Of a stretch of 64,000 nucleotides of DNA, positions 51,656 to 60,639 are shown piece after piece. This DNA is from Mesorhizobium mediterraneum (GTDB lineage Bacteria; Pseudomonadota; Alphaproteobacteria; Rhizobiales; Rhizobiaceae). Every line of letters begins with the position of its first letter. The stretch's first letter is position 1. Location of the stretch: positions 372,001 to 436,000 of the forward strand of contig NZ_NPKI01000011.1 in NCBI RefSeq assembly GCF_002284565.1, written 5' to 3'. The position numbers and the translations under genes were made by a program. The notes beneath the pieces were generated by a model. It was not told the origin of the DNA, ran no database searches, and saw only the letters and a program-made list of their open reading frames with translations.

Positions 51656-52679
51656 TTTCAGGATCGAACCAGCGGATGCGATCGGCTTTGGGCGCAAGTC
51701 GCAGGTGGTCGCCGACGGCGATCGCAGCGCTCGATTCGAGGATGGCGCGAAACAGCCCACCCTCGACATCGCAGGTGACCAGCGTATGCGGACCGAGCGG
51801 CTCGACGACGCGCACGGTGGCATGCAGCCCCTCGTCACCTGCGTCGACATCTTCGGGGCGAATGGCGAATTCAATTCTGTGCTTGTCCGATTTAGGGCCG
51901 GGCAGCGTCAGGCCGGCGACGGTCCAGCTTCCGTTCCCAGTCTTCGTCGCGGGGATGCAATTCATCGGCGGGTTGCCGATGAAGGAACCGACGAAGCGTG
52001 CGGCCGGATTGCGATAGACCTCGACCGGCGAGGCGGCCTGGACGATACGGCCCTGATGCATGACGGCGATGCGGTCGGCGAGGCTCATCGCCTCGACCTG
52101 ATCGTGAGTGACATAGATGGTGGTGGTCTTCGATGCAGCGAGCACGCCCTTGAGCTCGGCGCGCATTTCGAGCCGGAGCAGCGCGTCGAGGTTGGACAGC
52201 GGCTCGTCCATCAGGATGACGTCGGGCTCCATGGCGAGCGCGCGGGCCACCGCCACGCGCTGGCGCTGGCCGCCGGAGAGCTGGCCCGAATAGCGTTTCA
52301 GCAATTGCTCGATATGCATGAGCTCGGCGGTGCGGGTGACGCGGCGTTCGACCTCTTGCTGCGGCAATTTCTTCATGCGCAAACCGAAAGCGATGTTCTC
52401 GAACACGGTCAGATGCGGGAAGACGGCATAGTTCTGGAACACCATGGCGATGCCGCGGTCGCGCGGCGGCAGATGATCGACGCGACGGCCACCGATCCAG
52501 ACCTCGCCCTGGCTCGGCGTTTCCAATCCGGCAACGATCCTGAGCAATGTCGTCTTGCCGCAGCCCGAGGCGCCGAGCAGCACCATGAATTCCTGGTCGG
52601 CGATGGTGAGGTCTATCGAATGCAGTGCGGTGAAGCCGCCGAAGCGTTTGGCCACCTGTTTTATGGCGATCTCAGCCAT
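51639..52679 (-). CDS. ABC transporter ATP-binding protein, MalK/UgpC type
   Basis: 346 residues. Walker A GASGCGKTTLLRIVAG, Q-loop MVFQNYAVFPHLTV, signature LSGGQRQRVAVARAL, Walker B VILMDEPLSNLDALLRLEM, H-loop VTHDQVEAMSLAD and a TOBE domain with FAIRPEDVDAG. It has the standard carbohydrate-importer composition and serves the two permeases encoded upstream. Confidence 0.92.
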   Translation of the reverse strand: MAEIAIKQVAKRFGGFTALHSIDLTIADQEFMVLLGASGCGKTTLLRIVAGLETPSQGEVWIGGRRVDHLPPRDRGIAMVFQNYAVFPHLTVFENIAFGLRMKKLPQQEVERRVTRTAELMHIEQLLKRYSGQLSGGQRQRVAVARALAMEPDVILMDEPLSNLDALLRLEMRAELKGVLAASKTTTIYVTHDQVEAMSLADRIAVMHQGRIVQAASPVEVYRNPAARFVGSFIGNPPMNCIPATKTGNGSWTVAGLTLPGPKSDKHRIEFAIRPEDVDAGDEGLHATVRVVEPLGPHTLVTCDVEGGLFRAILESSAAIAVGDHLRLAPKADRIRWFDPETTNAL

Positions 52680-52700
52680 CGGCTTTCTCTCTATCGCGCA

Positions 52701-53543
52701 TCATCGGTTGGCGATCCCCCACATGGCGAACAGGTATTTGCGGACGGCGAAGATGAAGATCAGCGCTGGGATGACCAGTGCCGCCCCACCGGCGAATTTG
52801 AGATAGAGCGGCGACTCGCCGAGGCTCTGCAGCAGGAAGGCGGTCAACGTCCGGTTCTCGATGGTGAGCACGGCGGCGGCAAACACCTCGTTCCAGGAGA
52901 TGGTGAAGGCAAAGACCGCCGAGGCCGCGATGCCGGGCAGTGCCAGCGGCAGGATGACTTTGCGAAAAGCCTGTAGGCGGGTGCAGCCGAGCGTCCAAGC
53001 GGCTTCCTCGAGCTCTACCGGAATGCCTGAGAATAGTGAAAAGGTGATCAGCACCGCGAAGGGCAGCGCCAGCGTGGTGTGGACCAGCGCCAGCCCGATG
53101 GCGGTGTCGTCGAGGCCGGTGCGGATGAACATCACCGCAAGTGGCAGCGCCAGCAGCGGCAGCGGAAAGGCGCGGGTCATCAGCACCAGGAAACGGAACG
53201 TGCCCTTGCCCGGAAAATCGAAGCGCGACAGCGCGTAGCCGGCGGGCGCGCCGAAGCCGATCGAGAGGATCATCGTCAGCGTGGCGACGAGGACCGAGTT
53301 CCACAGCGCCCTGCCGACGCCGGCGAAATTGATGAAGAAAGACAGGCTGCCGAAATCGAAGGAAGGGAAGAAGCGTTTCGGAAAGGCAGTGACCTCTTCC
53401 GGCGACGACAAGGCGTTGACCATCAGAAGATAGATCGGCAGCAGCACCCAGACGGAGAGCAGGATGACGGTGGCGACCAGCAGCCAGTTGCCGGCCTTAC
53501 GGGCCGCGGGCGCGGCGATTGGCATCTCTGCGACGGCGCTCAT
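52701..53543 (-). CDS. Carbohydrate ABC transporter permease, MalG type
   Basis: 280 residues with an N-terminal span (LLVATVILLSVWVLLPIYLL), the MalG-like LSRFDFPGKGTFRFLVLMTR and the EAA loop EEAAWTLGCTRLQAFRKVILPLALPG. The start overlaps the stop of the MalF-type gene (ATGA). Confidence 0.92.
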   Translation of the reverse strand: MSAVAEMPIAAPAARKAGNWLLVATVILLSVWVLLPIYLLMVNALSSPEEVTAFPKRFFPSFDFGSLSFFINFAGVGRALWNSVLVATLTMILSIGFGAPAGYALSRFDFPGKGTFRFLVLMTRAFPLPLLALPLAVMFIRTGLDDTAIGLALVHTTLALPFAVLITFSLFSGIPVELEEAAWTLGCTRLQAFRKVILPLALPGIAASAVFAFTISWNEVFAAAVLTIENRTLTAFLLQSLGESPLYLKFAGGAALVIPALIFIFAVRKYLFAMWGIANR

Positions 53544-54385
53544 ATGCGTGCTTCCTTCGGCACGCGCAGCACTCGCAGGAAGAACAGCGTGAGCCCGACC
53601 GAGATGGCAAGGATGAGCAGCGCGAAAGCGGCGGCAACGTTGCGGTCCTGCAACGAGAATTGCCAGTTGTAGGTCTCACCCATCAGCACCGGAAAATTGG
53701 TGCCGCCGAGCGCCGCCACCACGGCGAAAACCTCGAAGGCGAGGATGACGCGCAGGATGATCGCCGTCTGCAGGCTGGGACGCAGCAAGGGGAGCGTGAT
53801 CTTGACGAAGCGCTTCCACGGGCTCGCGCCAAAGACCTCGGCTGCCTCGTGATATTCCCGCGGGATGAGCCCAATGCCAGCGACCAGGATGACCATCATG
53901 ATTGCGGTCGCGCGCCAGATCTCGGCCAGCACCACGGCGACGAAGATGGTCAGCTTGCTCTGGTAGCCGAGAAACATGACAGGCCTGTCGACGAGGCCAA
54001 GGTTCGACAGCAGCGTGTTGAGGAAGCCCGACTGGTCGAAGATGGCCAGCCAGATCAGCCCGGCGGCGAGATCGGAGATGCCGAGCGGAATGGCGAAGAT
54101 GTAGAGCGCCGCACCCCGCCCGGTTTCGAGCCTGGACACCACCGTGGCCATCAACAGCGCCATGACCAGCTGGATCGGCACGACGATGGCTGCGAGCAGA
54201 ATGGTGTTCCAGAAGGCGACCGGGAACTTCCAGTTGCCGGTCATGGTGCGGAAATTGTCCAGCGTGAAGCCGCCATCGCGGGTGAAGGCCTCGAAGGCGA
54301 CCAGCGCGAACGGGTAGAGGAAGAAGACGCACAGGAACAGCGTCGCCGGCATCAGCAGCAGATAGGGCAGGGCTTTGCCGTGCAT
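53540..54385 (-). CDS. Carbohydrate ABC transporter permease, MalF type
   Basis: 281 residues starting GKALPYLLLMPATLFLCVFF, with the EAA loop HEAAEVFGASPWKRFVKITLPLLRPS. A 72-bp gap with a strong hairpin separates it from the binding-protein gene. A very long plus-strand open frame across this region is antisense. Confidence 0.92.
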   Translation of the reverse strand: MHGKALPYLLLMPATLFLCVFFLYPFALVAFEAFTRDGGFTLDNFRTMTGNWKFPVAFWNTILLAAIVVPIQLVMALLMATVVSRLETGRGAALYIFAIPLGISDLAAGLIWLAIFDQSGFLNTLLSNLGLVDRPVMFLGYQSKLTIFVAVVLAEIWRATAIMMVILVAGIGLIPREYHEAAEVFGASPWKRFVKITLPLLRPSLQTAIILRVILAFEVFAVVAALGGTNFPVLMGETYNWQFSLQDRNVAAAFALLILAISVGLTLFFLRVLRVPKEARI

Positions 54386-54412
54386 GGTGTGTTCTCTGTG
54401 CGGCGTATGAAA

Positions 54413-54444
54413 GGGCGCCCGGAGCGCAACAGTTCCGGACGCCC
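54413..54444 (-). terminator. Hairpin between the binding-protein gene and the MalF-type gene
   Basis: Arms GGGCGCCCGGA and TCCGGACGCCC pair at 10 of 11 positions around a 10-nt loop, starting about 13 bp after the binding-protein stop. No T-tract. Confidence 0.55.
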
Positions 54445-54457
54445 CCTCGGGAGGATT

Positions 54458-55723
54458 CTAGTCTACCGGGCACGCGCCTTCGGATGGCTTGTCGGGCGCC
54501 CAGCACGGTGCCTTGGACTGGTCGATGAGCGCCTTGAGCGCCGTCGCCTGTTCCTCGAGCACGCCCCGCACATCCTGGCCGCCGAGCACGATGCGCTCGA
54601 AACTGTCTGTGTAAACCTGGTTGAACTTGCCGCCGAGATCGCCGAGCCCCATTGGCAGCAGCGCCGGCAGCGCATCCGGGGCGCCGGTCATGGTGGCGAT
54701 GACCGGGCCAAAGGCTTTCACAGAGGCCGGCATGTCGTCGGGCAGCTTGACGTCGACCACGGGGAAGAAGTTGGTGGCCTTGAGCGTCGCGATCTGTGTT
54801 TCAGGCTTCAGCATGTAGGCGACCAGTGCCTTGGCCTTGTCCACGTCCGGCGAGGTCTTCGGAATGGCGACGCCGGCGACCACCGGCATGTAGCCGCGAC
54901 CCGCAGGGCCGGCCGGCGCCGGGAAGGCGACGAACTCGTCGGGTCTCTGGTTGAAGGCATCAGCAAGCCGCGCCACGTGGTCGAACGCCACCCACACTTC
55001 ACCGGTCAGCAGTGGCTCCTGCATGAAGGCATAGTTGGTCGAATTCGGGTTGGTGTACTGCCACAATTCCTTGAACTTATTCCACGCGGTCTCGGCCTCC
55101 GCCGAGCGGAACTTGGTCACCATCGAGCCGGTGTAGGATGGGTAGAGAAAACCCTCGAAGAAACGGTGCTTCAGCCCCTTCGGTCCGGCCGGGAAGCCGA
55201 ATTTCGGCGAGCCGGTCTTCTCGGCGATGTTCTTCGCCCATTCGATCAACTGGTCATAGGTGATGGTGTTGAGATCGACGCCTGCCGGCAGATATTGCAG
55301 CGCCTGCTTGTTGGCCGCCATCAGGAAGGTGGCCTGCATCCACGGCATATATTTCTGTTCACCTGTGCCGAGCATGCCGAGCTTCTTGTAGTCTTCATTG
55401 AGCTTGACACCGCCGACATCGACGCCGGACAGATCGACAAGGTCCGCGCCGACCGTGGAGAAGTCTCCGTGCAGGCCGCCGAGCACGCCGATGGTTCCGG
55501 AGCCGGCCTGCAGCTCGGCCTGGAGGCGGGTGAGCCAGGGCCCGTCCTCGGCGACTTGGTAGTCGACCTGTCCGTCAAATGCCTTCAGCACTTCGCTGCG
55601 CATTTTCTGTGTCTCCTCCACAGGCCGCGCCTGCGTCGACCAGAACAGCACCTGGGCTTGCGCGCCGCCGATCGCGATCGACAGTGCGAGTGCGGCGCCG
55701 GCCAATGTCTTCAACGCATTCAT
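54458..55723 (-). CDS. Carbohydrate ABC transporter substrate-binding protein
   Basis: 421 residues. The Sec signal NALKTLAGAALALSIAIGGAQA precedes a MalE-like (family 1) domain: VLFWSTQARPVEETQKM, AANKQALQYLPAG and WVAFDHVARLADAF. ATG 55723 opens the signal; a GTG five codons upstream is less likely. It is the first importer gene after lacI in the operon. The ligand is probably an oligosaccharide or a glycosylglycerate-type solute (inference from the glycosidase). Confidence 0.9.
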   Translation of the reverse strand: MNALKTLAGAALALSIAIGGAQAQVLFWSTQARPVEETQKMRSEVLKAFDGQVDYQVAEDGPWLTRLQAELQAGSGTIGVLGGLHGDFSTVGADLVDLSGVDVGGVKLNEDYKKLGMLGTGEQKYMPWMQATFLMAANKQALQYLPAGVDLNTITYDQLIEWAKNIAEKTGSPKFGFPAGPKGLKHRFFEGFLYPSYTGSMVTKFRSAEAETAWNKFKELWQYTNPNSTNYAFMQEPLLTGEVWVAFDHVARLADAFNQRPDEFVAFPAPAGPAGRGYMPVVAGVAIPKTSPDVDKAKALVAYMLKPETQIATLKATNFFPVVDVKLPDDMPASVKAFGPVIATMTGAPDALPALLPMGLGDLGGKFNQVYTDSFERIVLGGQDVRGVLEEQATALKALIDQSKAPCWAPDKPSEGACPVD

Positions 55724-55759
55724 CGTGGTCTTCCTCACTGCTTGTGCGCCGCCCCGGCG

Positions 55760-56818
55760 TCAGTTTTTTCCTATGGGTGCCGGTCCTGTGGGTGCTGGGC
55801 CATGGCTTGCCCGCGAAACCAAGGTCGGCCGGATCAGCCGCGTCAGCGGTGCGGCGGACCCGTCGCCAATGACGGTCAACAGCATCTCGCCGATCTCGCG
55901 CGCGCACTGGCGGATCGAGGCATCGAATGTGGTGAGGCCCGGCGGCGCATAGGCCGAGGCGGCGATGTTGTCGAAGCCGATGACCGAGAGGTCGCGAGGG
56001 ATGGTCAGGCCGGCGCGGGTGGCCTCTTCCATGACGCTGAGCGCCAGTTCGTCGAACAGCGCGACGATGGCCGTCGGCCGCTCGTCCGCATGCAGCAGCC
56101 GGTTGATGGCCCGGAGGCGGGCGCCGCGATCGAAGCGCGGCGCCGTCGCCACATCGAGCCTGACTGACGGATCGCCTCGGCGCGCGATCGCTGCGGCGAG
56201 CCCGTCTTGCCGCAGATGGCGAAACGTCATCGGCTCGGCGATCGTCACCAGGCCGAGATGGCGGTGCCCGAGATCGTAGAGCATATCGAAGGCTTCGCCG
56301 AAGGCGTGTGCGCCATCGGTGTCGAGCCAGTTGTAGGAGAAGTCGGTGTCGAGCAGCCGGCCATGGGCGACGAACGGGAAATTGCGTTGGCGCAGATAGG
56401 CGAGCCGTTCGTCGACTTCGGCGATGCGGGTAACGACGGCGCCATCGGCGCGTCCGGATTCGACAACATGGCGAAGCACGGAAAGTTCCGACTGGCCTTG
56501 CGCCACGGCGGCGAGGATCAGGTCGGTGCCATGAGAAACCAGCCCTTCGCCAAGCCCGGTGACGAATTCGCCGAGGAAGGAATCGACCAGATTGGCGCCG
56601 CGGATCGGCAGCACCATGCCGACAAAGCCGCTGCGGCCTGAGACCAGCGTGCGGGCTGCCGTGTTGGGCACGTAGCCGGCCTGACGCGCGGCTTCAGTGA
56701 CGCGTTCGCGCGTCTTCAAGGCGATCTGCTGATGACCGGCAAGCGCCCGCGACACCGTGGTGATCGACAGGTCGAGCTGCGCTGCAAGTTCCTTGAGCGT
56801 GGTGACGCGGGTCGGCAC
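55760..56818 (-). CDS. LacI family transcriptional regulator
   Basis: 352 residues. The LacI HTH is at about 5-30 (TTLKELAAQLDLSITTVSRA), with the hinge NTAARTLVSGRSG, then a periplasmic-binding-protein-like domain (GFVGMVLPIRGANLVDSFLG). GTG 56818 is the start because GGAGG lies 5-6 nt ahead. Two CG-centred operator-like sites stand 23-67 bp upstream, implying autoregulation of the sugar operon. Confidence 0.92.
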   Translation of the reverse strand: MPTRVTTLKELAAQLDLSITTVSRALAGHQQIALKTRERVTEAARQAGYVPNTAARTLVSGRSGFVGMVLPIRGANLVDSFLGEFVTGLGEGLVSHGTDLILAAVAQGQSELSVLRHVVESGRADGAVVTRIAEVDERLAYLRQRNFPFVAHGRLLDTDFSYNWLDTDGAHAFGEAFDMLYDLGHRHLGLVTIAEPMTFRHLRQDGLAAAIARRGDPSVRLDVATAPRFDRGARLRAINRLLHADERPTAIVALFDELALSVMEEATRAGLTIPRDLSVIGFDNIAASAYAPPGLTTFDASIRQCAREIGEMLLTVIGDGSAAPLTRLIRPTLVSRASHGPAPTGPAPIGKN

Positions 56819-56840
56819 CGTTCCTCCGGATCGAGTGTTT

Positions 56841-56885
56841 GAAGCGTTTGTAATGGGTTTCAGCTGGATTGCAAACGTTTTAAAT
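56841..56885. promoter_or_regulatory. Pair of LacI-type operator sites
   Basis: GAAGCGTTTG (56841-56850) and GCAAACGTTT (56871-56880, within ATTGCAAACGTTTTAAAT) share the central CG with A/T-rich arms typical of LacI proteins. Their centres are 31 bp apart, about three helical turns, which suits binding of a tetramer or two dimers on one face. Confidence 0.55.
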
Positions 56886-56992
56886 CCGGGGCCGAGTCAA
56901 TGAGGTGCCGATGCTCTACAGCGACCAAAGGCTGGTTTTTGGCCCGCTTAGCGTGATTTGAACCACGTAGTGCTTGACTCCGGCGGCGCCTT

Positions 56993-57008
56993 GTGAAAAA
57001 TTTTGCAC
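56993..57008. promoter_or_regulatory. Candidate SorC-type operator
   Basis: GTGAAAAATTTTGCAC is palindromic at 14 of 16 positions and lies 28 bp before the SorC-family start. Binding there would fit autoregulation. Confidence 0.4.
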
Positions 57009-57036
57009 CAACTGATAAAAATATCTTAGGGCGGAA

Positions 57037-58011
57037 ATGGTTGGTTTTGGAAACGGCCTCCTGCGCGACGATGAAACCAGTATGGCGACGCGTGCCGCCT
57101 GGCTTCATTATGCTGGCGGCCTGACCCAGTCGGAGGTCGCCAAGCGGCTGGGCCTGACCAGCCTCAAGGCGCACCGCCTCATCACCAAGGCCAATCAGGA
57201 AGGGCTGGTCAAAGTCTATATCGACGGCGAAGTGTCGGAATGCGTGGCGCTCGAAGACGAGTTGTCCAGCCGCTACGGCCTCGATTACTGCGAGGTCGTT
57301 CCCGACTTCGATGGCGAAGACCTGCCGCTCAAGGCGCTCGGCATCGCCGGCGCGCAGTTTCTCAAGCGCGAGATCGAACGTGGCGAGGATACGCTGATCG
57401 GCGTCGGTCATGGCCGCACGCTCGCCGCCTGCGTGGAATATCTGCCGCGCATATCGGCCGAAAAGACCCGTTTCGTTTCGCTGCTTGGCGGCCTGACGCG
57501 CAAGTTCTCGGCCAATCCCCACGACGTCATTCACCGCCTGGCCGAACGGACCGGCGCGGAAGCCTATGTGATGCCGGTGCCGATGTTCGCCAACACGGTC
57601 GAGGATCGAACCGTGCTGCTCGGGCAGAAGGGCATCAGCGAGGTCTTCGATCTCGGCAAGGCCGCCGACCTGCTCATTGCCGGTATCGGCACTGCCGAGC
57701 GCGAGGCGTCGCTGGTCGCCACGGGCATGATCGAGAAGGGCGAAATGGAGGAGATCCGCCGCAAGGGGGGCGTCGGCGAATTGCTCGGCCATTTCTTCGA
57801 CGATGCTGGAAAGGCGGTCGAGACGACCCTTTCCAACCGGGCGCTGGCGCTGGCGCGCGAAGACATCAGCAATCGCAGGATTGTCGCCGTTGCCGGCGGC
57901 AAGGTGAAGGTTCGTGCCATCAAATCGGTGTTGGAGGGCCGCTATCTCAAAGGCTTGGTCACCGATGAGCGGACGGCGCGATCACTCGTGGAGCAGACGC
58001 CGGTCGGGTAG
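57037..58011 (+). CDS. SorC/DeoR-type sugar-binding transcriptional regulator (EryD-like)
   Basis: 324 residues. The HTH covers about 25-60 (GGLTQSEVAKRLGLTSLKAH) and the rest is the SorC sugar-phosphate domain (LIGVGHGRTLAACVEYLPR; LLIAGIGTAEREASL; IVAVAGGKVKVRAIKSVLEG). Relatives such as EryD control polyol catabolism and sense a phosphorylated polyol. It heads a plus-strand unit with a polyol-type importer and an FGGY kinase, so it most likely regulates them. Confidence 0.9.
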   Translation: MVGFGNGLLRDDETSMATRAAWLHYAGGLTQSEVAKRLGLTSLKAHRLITKANQEGLVKVYIDGEVSECVALEDELSSRYGLDYCEVVPDFDGEDLPLKALGIAGAQFLKREIERGEDTLIGVGHGRTLAACVEYLPRISAEKTRFVSLLGGLTRKFSANPHDVIHRLAERTGAEAYVMPVPMFANTVEDRTVLLGQKGISEVFDLGKAADLLIAGIGTAEREASLVATGMIEKGEMEEIRRKGGVGELLGHFFDDAGKAVETTLSNRALALAREDISNRRIVAVAGGKVKVRAIKSVLEGRYLKGLVTDERTARSLVEQTPVG

Positions 58012-58055
58012 CCGGCAACCATTCGATTGAAACTACCCTGTGGAGGAGAAGACAA

Positions 58056-59501
58056 ATGCATGAGAAAGAAAAAGACCTGATCGATGCGTTCCTGCGCGGA
58101 CAAGTCGATCGTCGTGGGCTGATCAAGGGCCTTGGCGCGATGGGCCTTGCCGCCGGCACGGCCGGCACGCTGCTCAATCTCGGGCAGACCCGCGCGCTCG
58201 CCGCGGATTTCGACTGGCAGGCGCACAAGGGCAAGACCATCAAGCTCTTGCTCAACAAGCATCCTTATGCGGATGCGATGATCGCCAACCTCGAAAACTT
58301 CAAGAAGTTGACCGGCATGGAAGTCGTCTATGACGTGTTTCCGGAAGACGTCTATTTCGACAAGGTCACCGCTGCGCTGTCGGCCAGTTCGCCTGAATAC
58401 GATGCCTTCATGACCGGCGCCTACATGACCTGGACCTATGGCCCGGCCGGCTGGATCACCGATCTCAACGAGTGGATCAAGGATCCGACCAAGACCAACG
58501 TGAACTATGCCTGGGACGACTTCCTGCCCGGCGTCAGGAAATCCTGCGCCTGGAACGGCCAGCCCGGCGGAGTGCTCGGCTCCGACGACGCCAAGCAGTG
58601 GTGCATTCCATGGGGCTTCGAACAGAACAACATCACCTACAACAAGGGTATGTTCGACAAGGTCGGCGTCAGCGTTCCCGGCAATATGGACGAGATGGTC
58701 GCTACGGCGGCGAAGCTCACCAAGGATGTTGGTGGCGGCGTCTACGGCATCGGCGTGCGCGGCTCGCGCTCCTGGGCGACGATCCATCCCGGCTTCCTGT
58801 CGGCTTACGCCAACTTTGACCAGAAGGACCTGAATGTCTCGGCTGACGGCAAATTGTCGGCCGCGATGAACACCGCCGAATCCAAGGCCTTCCACAAGCA
58901 GTGGGTCCAGATGATCCAGGAGAGCGGCCCCAAGGACTGGTCGACCTACACCTGGTATCAGGTCGGCACCGATCTTGGCGCCGGCGCTTCGGCGATGATC
59001 TTCGACGCCGACATCCTCGGCTACTTCATGAATGGCGGCGACAACAAGATGGCCGGCAAGCTCGCGTTTTCCGCCTTCAAGGCCAATCCCGCAGCCAAGG
59101 CGCCGACGCCCAACATCTGGATCTGGTCGTTGTCGATGTCCAATTTCTCGAAGGACAAGGACGCCACCTGGTACTTCATGCAATGGGCATCAGGGCCCGA
59201 GCATGCGCTGTTCGGCGCGACCAAGATGGATTTCGTCAATCCGGTCCGTCAGTCGGTCTGGAAGGACGAGATGTTCCGCGAGAAGCTGAACAAGAGCTAT
59301 CCGGGCTATGTCGAGATGTTCGACGTCTCGGCGCCGGGCGCCAGCATCAAGTTCACCCCGCAGCCGCTGTTCTTCGATCTGACCACCGAATGGGCGGCGA
59401 CGCTGCAGAAGATGGTGGCCAAGGAGGTGCCGGTCGACGAAGGCCTCGACATGCTGGCCACCAGCGTCGACGGCCAGCTCAAGGAAGCCGGGCTCGGCTG
59501 A
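58056..59501 (+). CDS. Polyol/sugar ABC transporter substrate-binding protein
   Basis: 481 residues. The N-terminal DRRGLIKGLGAMGLAAGTAG segment has twin Arg but lacks the leading Ser, so Tat export is likely yet not certain. The mature part is a large family-1 binding protein (NNITYNKGMFDKVGVSVPGN; STYTWYQVGTDLGAGASAMI). GTGGAGGAGA stands ahead of ATG 58056. It matches the binding-protein class that works with two different ATPases in rhizobial glycerol/erythritol-type importers (inference). Confidence 0.88.
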   Translation: MHEKEKDLIDAFLRGQVDRRGLIKGLGAMGLAAGTAGTLLNLGQTRALAADFDWQAHKGKTIKLLLNKHPYADAMIANLENFKKLTGMEVVYDVFPEDVYFDKVTAALSASSPEYDAFMTGAYMTWTYGPAGWITDLNEWIKDPTKTNVNYAWDDFLPGVRKSCAWNGQPGGVLGSDDAKQWCIPWGFEQNNITYNKGMFDKVGVSVPGNMDEMVATAAKLTKDVGGGVYGIGVRGSRSWATIHPGFLSAYANFDQKDLNVSADGKLSAAMNTAESKAFHKQWVQMIQESGPKDWSTYTWYQVGTDLGAGASAMIFDADILGYFMNGGDNKMAGKLAFSAFKANPAAKAPTPNIWIWSLSMSNFSKDKDATWYFMQWASGPEHALFGATKMDFVNPVRQSVWKDEMFREKLNKSYPGYVEMFDVSAPGASIKFTPQPLFFDLTTEWAATLQKMVAKEVPVDEGLDMLATSVDGQLKEAGLG

Positions 59502-59517
59502 GTCCTGGCGAACGGTT

Positions 59518-59535
59518 GGCCCGCTTTTGCGGGCC
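59518..59535 (+). terminator. Hairpin after the polyol binding-protein gene
   Basis: GGCCCGC-TTTT-GCGGGCC, a perfect 7-bp stem 17 bp after the stop. No T-run follows. With the next element it may lower read-through into the permease genes. Confidence 0.55.
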
Positions 59536-59566
59536 AGCCGGCCATTCCACTGCGAAGCGGCGCCTG

Positions 59567-59615
59567 GAGCATCGGACCCAAAAGTGGAAACCGGTTTTGG
59601 GAAAATCCGATGCTC
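59567..59615. repeat. REP-like palindrome (GAGCATCGGA...TCCGATGCTC)
   Basis: Outer arms GAGCATCGGA/TCCGATGCTC and inner arms CCCAAAA/TTTTGGG around a short centre, the same build as the element at 11132-11175. It lies inside the operon between the binding-protein and permease genes. Confidence 0.8.
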
Positions 59616-59706
59616 AACCACTGGCGGTGCCGCCACTCGCCCAACCGGCCGCCTAGCTCCCTGGGCGGCCGGCAGGGCGTAGCAACAGAGATGACGGAAC
59701 ACCACG

Positions 59707-60630
59707 ATGACTGCGGCGACAATGCGAAGAAACAGGCCTTCCGGCTTCAGGATCAGCAAGAGGGTGCTGCCCTATGTACTCAGCCTGCCGGCCTTGCTCG
59801 TCTGCATCGGCATCCTGATCCCGTTCTTCACATCGGTTGTCTATTCGTTCCAGCGCTATCGGCTGAGCCAGCCCTGGGCGCGGCAGTTCAACTGGGGCGA
59901 CAATTATATCTCCTTCTTCACTGACCCTAAGTTCTGGAACACGCTTGAGATATCGCTGCTCTATGCCGGTATCACCGTCCTGCTCGAACTGCTTCTCGGT
60001 CTCGGCATCGCCATGCTGCTGCAGAAGCGCTCGACGCTGAACAACTTCATCTCGATCATGCTGCTGATGCCGCTGATGACGGCGCCGGCGCTTGCCGCGC
60101 TGATGTGGAAGCTGATGACCAATCCCGGCTTTGGCGTGCTGAGCTATCTCGCCAGCCTGATCGGGCTGCAGGATTTCCGCTGGGCCTCGTCTCCGTCGAC
60201 CGCGCTTTTCACAGTGGTTCTTGTCGACATCTGGGTCTACACGCCCTTCATCATGATCCTGCTGCTTGCCGGGCTGCGCAGCCTGCCGACGCAGCCCTTC
60301 GAGGCAGCGGCACTTGACGGCGTGCCGAGGAGTTTCGTGTTCTTCCGCATCACCTTGCCGATGCTGACGCCCTACATCCTGACGGCGACGCTGTTTCGCC
60401 TGCTTGATTCCATCCAGCAGTTCGACATCATCTATGCCATGACCCAGGGCGGTCCGGGCGACACGCTGACCGTCTTCCAGGTCGAGGCCTACCTCAACTT
60501 CTTCCAGTCGACCAATGTCGGCCGCTCGGCGGCGCTGATGATCATCCTGTGGGCGATCACCTATTTCCTCTCGAACATCTTCATCAAGAACTGGCTGCGG
60601 CTGCGCGAACGCGCCCGCGGCCAGGCATAG
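59707..60630 (+). CDS. Sugar/polyol ABC transporter permease 1
   Basis: 307 residues, MalF-like: a first span YVLSLPALLVCIGILIPFF and the EAA loop FEAAALDGVPRSFVFFRITLPML. An Arg-rich N terminus (RRNRPSGFRISKR) faces the cytoplasm. It follows a 205-bp gap containing two hairpins and precedes the second permease by 9 nt. Confidence 0.92.
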   Translation: MTAATMRRNRPSGFRISKRVLPYVLSLPALLVCIGILIPFFTSVVYSFQRYRLSQPWARQFNWGDNYISFFTDPKFWNTLEISLLYAGITVLLELLLGLGIAMLLQKRSTLNNFISIMLLMPLMTAPALAALMWKLMTNPGFGVLSYLASLIGLQDFRWASSPSTALFTVVLVDIWVYTPFIMILLLAGLRSLPTQPFEAAALDGVPRSFVFFRITLPMLTPYILTATLFRLLDSIQQFDIIYAMTQGGPGDTLTVFQVEAYLNFFQSTNVGRSAALMIILWAITYFLSNIFIKNWLRLRERARGQA

Positions 60631-60639
60631 GAGGCTGAG

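Noticed and set aside
53519..56167. 882-codon open frame on the plus strand
   Set aside because: It is antisense to the MalF-type, binding-protein and LacI genes, which have clear family motifs; its translation is Arg/Gln/His/Gly-rich as expected of a GC-rich shadow frame.
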